Shown here: one piece after another, positions 60,133 through 64,000 of the stretch
Numbering within the stretch: position 1 is the stretch's first letter
How the letters are laid out: every line of letters starts with the position of its first letter
Source of the DNA: Membranipora membranacea
Taxonomy: Eukaryota > Bryozoa > Gymnolaemata > Cheilostomatida > Membraniporidae
DNA: 64,000 nucleotides
Assembly: GCA_914767715.1 (NCBI GenBank)
Contig: OU612073.1
Location: 15,686,001 to 15,750,000, forward strand
Reading direction: 5' to 3'
Program-made: the position numbers and the translations under genes
The notes under the pieces: model-generated
What the model was told of the DNA's origin: nothing
Database searches by the model: none
The model's input: only the letters and a program-made list of their open reading frames with translations

Positions 60133-60984
60133 TTAATATATGGCATCAAGCAAGCTATTGCTAGTGCTTAGCGCTCCCAGCCTTCCTTCAAATGGGAGCT
60201 TCACACCGCTAATTCCACCGATTGCTGACGTGCACACATCATCAGCTATCTTCGGGTTAGCATGGTGTGTAAATTGCACTGATAAAAAAAAAATTGAAGC
60301 ATATTTGCTTACTAGTCTGTTTTCCTCTCGGAGCTTCTACACTATGGTCTCTCTTCTCAAAGATTTCCTTTTCTTTTTTCCTCCGAATGCTCCCCCAGGA
60401 AACTGAGCATATGTCCAGCATAGAGCTGAGGCAGTCCCCGTCAAGTGAGCACCCGTCACTACTGACGGGGACCATCTCACTATACTGCGCCGGTACATAG
60501 ACGGTTAAGTTGAGTTCCCGAGTAGACAAGCTCTTGTATAGAGTCAGCAAAGACCGACAAAATAACAACCGTACTCCATATGATGAGCCTGTCCTAAGAG
60601 TAATGCACCCGAAAGAATCAACTATCATACCCACCTCACAACATGATCCGTCACTCTGAGTGAGTCTAGACACCACAGCGGACAGGGATAACGCGAGTTT
60701 GTGGCAGAAGCAGCTGCAGTTTCCACATCTACAAAAAATAGCAAGGTTATAAGCAGATGTAAATGGGCTAGATTCTAACTTTGATGGCAGACAACTTCAA
60801 AGATCTAATGATGGCATGAGAGTTGGAAGCATTATTATTTCAAAGTAATTTTCATACTTGTGATAGTTAAAGGCATAGACAGTGAATATGCAACTTCTCA
60901 CCTGAAATTTGGTGCTGGTTATTCTGTTTACGGATATCATTAAGGTTACAAGTCTTGTCAATTCCAATGAATGATTTGTATCGT
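60133..60984 (-). CDS. tandem gene-family copy D, four recognised exons
   Basis: Exons 60984-60902 (83 nt), 60728-60635 (94), 60593-60481 (113) and 60278-60133 (146) match copy B in length, phase and splice sites, and end in TAA. The open frame gives about 144 residues with cysteines in the first three exons and no signal peptide or membrane span in the visible part; the first exon(s) are missing. Over these exons I count about ten base differences from copy B, seven synonymous (such as TGC/TGT, ACG/ACA, ATC/ATT) and three changing an amino acid (Thr/Ala, Arg/Gln, Thr/Asn), which supports real translation. Function and family unknown. Confidence 0.65.
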
Positions 60985-61009
60985 CTGAAGAAAATAAAAC
61001 ACAACGCGG

Positions 61010-61390
61010 TCAGCCATATAAATGACTGAGTGGGTTTGTTACTCTGGTGTGCAGATTGCTGACACAAATCTCATCAGATTCCTCTAAATCAGATTTATGG
61101 CAGCATCTTAAAGATTGCGGCAGTAATGTAAGCAGGCGCCCCAGAGCCTGCTTTTTAGAGTTATAGTTTGAAGAGTTGAGTTATAGTTTTTGTCTCAATT
61201 GAGAATGGAGGGGCGGCTGATTCCATCAATACGCTGACACCGCAGTTATCAGCGTATATCAGGGTCAGCATGTTGCTTCAATCACGCTCACGAGTGCACG
61301 AGATATCGAGGTTAGCCCAGCAGTGGGGGTTCAATAATAGTCACCGCCGGTGCATCGCCCCAACACCCCCTTAGCTTGTTAGGTTCAGTA
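61010..61390 (-). repeat. conserved upstream block of copy D
   Basis: Same content as 54790-55190. In this copy the frame GDYYRTPTAGL seen in copy B carries a stop, so that frame is not a conserved exon. Shared sequence ends near 61640. Confidence 0.7.
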
Positions 61391-61761
61391 GAATTTTCAG
61401 TGGATTGATACCTTGGAAAATCTGACAGTATTTTGAAACCCTTTCCATCATTTTTCACAACTTACAGACAGTTGAGAAAAGTGATGAGATGATGAACAAA
61501 ACACTTTCCGAACCCAAATTATCAATCTACTGGACAACTTTAGTATAAGATAGTTTGAGTTACATGGTGATAGGTGCCTGCTTCTAATATCCAGATATTA
61601 TCAATCATCAGTAAGTGGGAGTAACACCCACCTCATGTTAGACGTGACAGAAATCACTTCTCCATGTCATGTGACTCATTTTCCAATCCTGACTAGCTGC
61701 AACTCTTCCAGTTCAATGCTTTGTCCAAAATCAGTGTATCTCTCTCCCCTCATCTGCAATT

Positions 61762-61984
61762 TATACCCTACAGGATGAAAAATTTAATGGAACAAAAATT
61801 CGCGATTGTCTTCTCTCGATCAAGGTTTCAAGTCATAAAAGTTTTGCGGGGTTGTCCCCTCGCGAAATTTGAGGGGACAACTCTCAACTCTGGAAGAAAA
61901 ATCATGGGACAAACATATCGCGAGAAGACTTCGCGAAATCTCGAATTATTTATTCTCATGAAACTTTTCATCCTGTAGGGTATA
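61762..61984. mobile_element. 223-bp MITE with TATACCCTACAGGATGAAAA ends
   Basis: The first 20 bases, TATACCCTACAGGATGAAAA, are repeated exactly, inverted, at the right end. Inner parts also pair (AATTCGCGA / TCGCGAAAT), and the centre has GTTGTCCCCTCGCGAAATTT with an inverted GAGGGGACAAC. TA-rich ends suggest a TA target and a Tc1/mariner-type source, which is inference. Confidence 0.9.
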
Positions 61985-62947
61985 TCAAAGTAGGAAATCA
62001 GCCTTCATTGGTCAGCAGATTGACCAAACAAAGCTATCGAGGCAGCATTTCTACATTCATTATTCTGGATCACCCTTCCCAAATCCGATAAGGGTGGTAT
62101 CCATTAAAGAGTTGGTTGTCCTCATAAATACAGGGGTGTAACCAGCTCCTAGAGAGGGGTACACCAGAATGAGAGAAACCTGATAATGATACCTCCAGAA
62201 GAGGAAGCAATCAGAGCATCACTGTGGTCCCTGAATGTGTTCAGAGTGCCCACCCTTCATATCCAGGTATGTCTGTCTGACATCAATGTTGGTGAGCATT
62301 TTTCATTGCGCATAATCAACCCTTCCCAGTGCATCGAAAATCAATTTGCACCAGCAGGTACTTTTATAAGGAGTACAGAGGCAGCCATTTTTGTATTTGT
62401 AAATCCTTTGGTCAAAAGATGGTGCAGGTTTAACATGATAATTGGCGCTCTCAGCGTGTGTCCTGTTATGTTACGTAGAGTTAAATTATGGGTACACAAA
62501 GAACAATAATTGCTGTGAGTAGAGGATGGAGTACTAAGAAGTTTAATCACGCCAGAGTTAGAAAAACCATTTTTACCGGACATTGAAACTACTGAGAAAG
62601 TTTGAACTCCTTGCTTTAACTCACCTTATGGACAACTAGCCTCCTAGACTGAACCAGCATTAAAGAGCATCCACCATTCACATAGCCTCACTTTTCCCTT
62701 TCAGCCTGAAAACAAACCAAACAAACGAGGGTCAGCCATGGAAAGACTGAGAAGGTGCTGAATATCGGGTGCACATTACCTGGCAGAACCATGGATGACT
62801 GACGCATCATGTCACAATGACTCCCTAAGGGTAGAATTACTGCATTTGTTTTTCGCAGGCGCCCACTAAACCTGCTTTTGAAATTGGAAGGTTGATTTGG
62901 TTTGTGAACAAGGAGCACACAGCCTACCAATCTCATCTTTTCTCTCC
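61985..62947. other. no gene recognised
   Basis: A plus-strand open frame at 62186-62509 has no splice support. At 62690-62760 lies another copy of the tandem-family intron end (ATGGCTGACC...GTTTTCAG on the minus strand) and at 62855-62875 a diverged GCAGGCGCC hairpin, so a further decayed family copy starts here. Confidence 0.4.
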
Positions 62948-63142
62948 TCAGAGAAAACTTTGACTAAACAGATTATAATTTTGAACTATAATTCTGCTTA
63001 GAATTCCAAGTTCAAAAGTATAGGCCCCAACCAATAATATGCTTTTCAAACTATCACCCTTACATATCCCAAATATGGGACAGGAGAGTAGGGTGTGTTC
63101 CGGTGTTAACTCACCCTGATAGCACCAATCATCTTTTACCAA
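62948..63142 (-). pseudogene. possible LINE post-RT fragment
   Basis: The minus-strand peptide WCYQGELTPEHTLLSCP has the C-x2-G-E...E-H-x-L-x2-C-P pattern of the zinc-finger-like tail of non-LTR retrotransposon ORF2, with the first Cys pair incomplete. The rest of the frame is uninformative. Confidence 0.35.
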
Positions 63143-63299
63143 AACCTATGTGATAAGTTTGAGAAGCATATTACTATCATAAGATTGGGTCCTACCTTTG
63201 ACTGGTAAGTTGATGTTAAAGAAAGATCACATCAGAAGCTGTGACCTTTTGACCCTGAGGAGAGAAAAAATGAGAAACGTAGAGAGTCTACATAACCCG

Positions 63300-63621
63300 T
63301 GTGTACCCATGTTGGGGAGGGGGCGGCTGAGTCTATCGATTCTAGAATCACGCGTAATAACGGGATTTCAGGGTCAGCAAACTGCATATAGGCCACATTA
63401 CCGACGAGCATACCTGCAAGCGCTAACGGTGGCTTGGTAGCATGGGAAAATGCTGCAGCGGCACAAGTTATCAAGGTTAGCCCAGCAGTGGAGGTAAAAG
63501 TCACCGCCGGTGCATCGCCAAGAAAACTCTCTACATAGTAGTTCATAAATGAACATAGATGACAGACCGTTAAGCAGCACCTACCTTTGGCGAGGAGCAT
63601 CTCTTTATATATTCTTAGCAA
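63300..63621 (-). repeat. rightmost, most diverged family block
   Basis: Contains GGCGATGCACCGGCGGTGAC, CACTGCTGGGCTAACCT and GACTCAGCCGCCCCCTCCC in the order of the other blocks, but with insertions and deletions. Uniquely, this copy is open for 129 codons on the minus strand (GDAPAVTFTSTAGLTLITCA and on). Since the other copies have stops in the equivalent frame, the openness is probably not a conserved gene. Confidence 0.5.
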
Positions 63622-64000
63622 CTTGTGGATCCCAATAAACTACTCGCCAAGATCTGAGTTGAAAAGGAACTCAATCTCATTATATTTGTTACTACAGCTG
63701 CAAGTAAGAAAGTCAAGCACCTGCTAAATAGAATATTGGCAAATAATGATTAAGTTATTCGTTTCTGGGGAACATGATGACTAAAACCCATAGACTTAAT
63801 AATAAACCTAGACAGGACACCATATACAGCTGAAGTGAGGCACTTAATTGTGGGGCAATGTAACGACATTGGAAGGTGTGGAAGCAATGATGCTATCATT
63901 GATTTACTGTCCATAATCCAGGTTTTTTGTTCATAACTCGATCAACTTTGATCAGATTTTGAATTTGAAAATTGCTTTACAATCAGCAGCATCTTTTTAT
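63622..64000. other. no gene recognised
   Basis: AT-rich right edge without exon-like features. Confidence 0.5.

Noticed and set aside
60257-60676. 139-codon minus-strand open frame (and the similar one at 54139-54456)
   Set aside because: It reads through exon 2, intron and exon 3 of the tandem family in mixed frames. Base changes between the copies are synonymous in the spliced frame and not in this one, and the end of the frame is shifted in copy B.
63232-63621. 129-codon minus-strand gene
   Set aside because: Equivalent frames in four other copies of the block are broken by stops, so the frame is not conserved.

Overview
This is animal (metazoan) nuclear DNA. Protein-coding genes are split by GT-AG introns of about 80 to 1,900 bp, the sequence is AT-rich, and it holds a U6 snRNA, a tRNA-derived SINE, non-LTR retrotransposon remnants and many small hairpin transposons. 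Stomatin, two BCL-2 proteins with BH1/BH2 and a C-terminal anchor, and a SHIPPO-repeat ciliary protein indicate an animal. Short proteins, short introns and tandem families suit an early-branching marine invertebrate such as a sponge, but that placement is inference.

Left part (1-15 kb): a gene end running off the left edge and weak exon candidates; a complete seven-exon stomatin gene (+, 4156-7563); a SHIPPO-repeat (CIMAP1/ODF3-like) gene (-, 9150-12275) with a 10-nt microexon; a near-perfect U6 snRNA gene (14719-14825); a small two-exon gene (14921-15274).

Middle part (16-40 kb): a second small two-exon gene; two tandem BCL-2 family genes on the minus strand (16912-20793 and 21214-22992) with identical splice phases and two exons of identical length; a five-exon secreted-protein gene (+, 23462-26225); a gene for an RS-dipeptide, tail-anchored protein (-, 29000-29663) lying head-to-head with a hypothetical gene (+, to 31031); a four-exon secreted low-complexity protein (-, 33457-36561) with a possible alternative first exon; and a gag-derived, single-span membrane protein (+, about 38295-39456). 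Introns and spacers carry several MITE families, including one with four copies in and around the BCL-2 cluster.

Right part (40-64 kb): gene-poor and repeat-rich. It has three SINE copies, fold-back elements, LINE tails, a 441-bp hAT-like element with an exact 8-bp target duplication, a 30-bp tandem array, and a large set of tandem copies (about 52.8-64 kb) of an unrecognised minus-strand gene family. Two copies of that family, about 6.2 kb apart, keep all four recognisable exons (83/94/113/146 nt) with mostly synonymous differences; other copies are broken.

All exon structures were read by eye from splice signals and reading-frame continuity. No database search was possible, so names beyond clear motif families are withheld.
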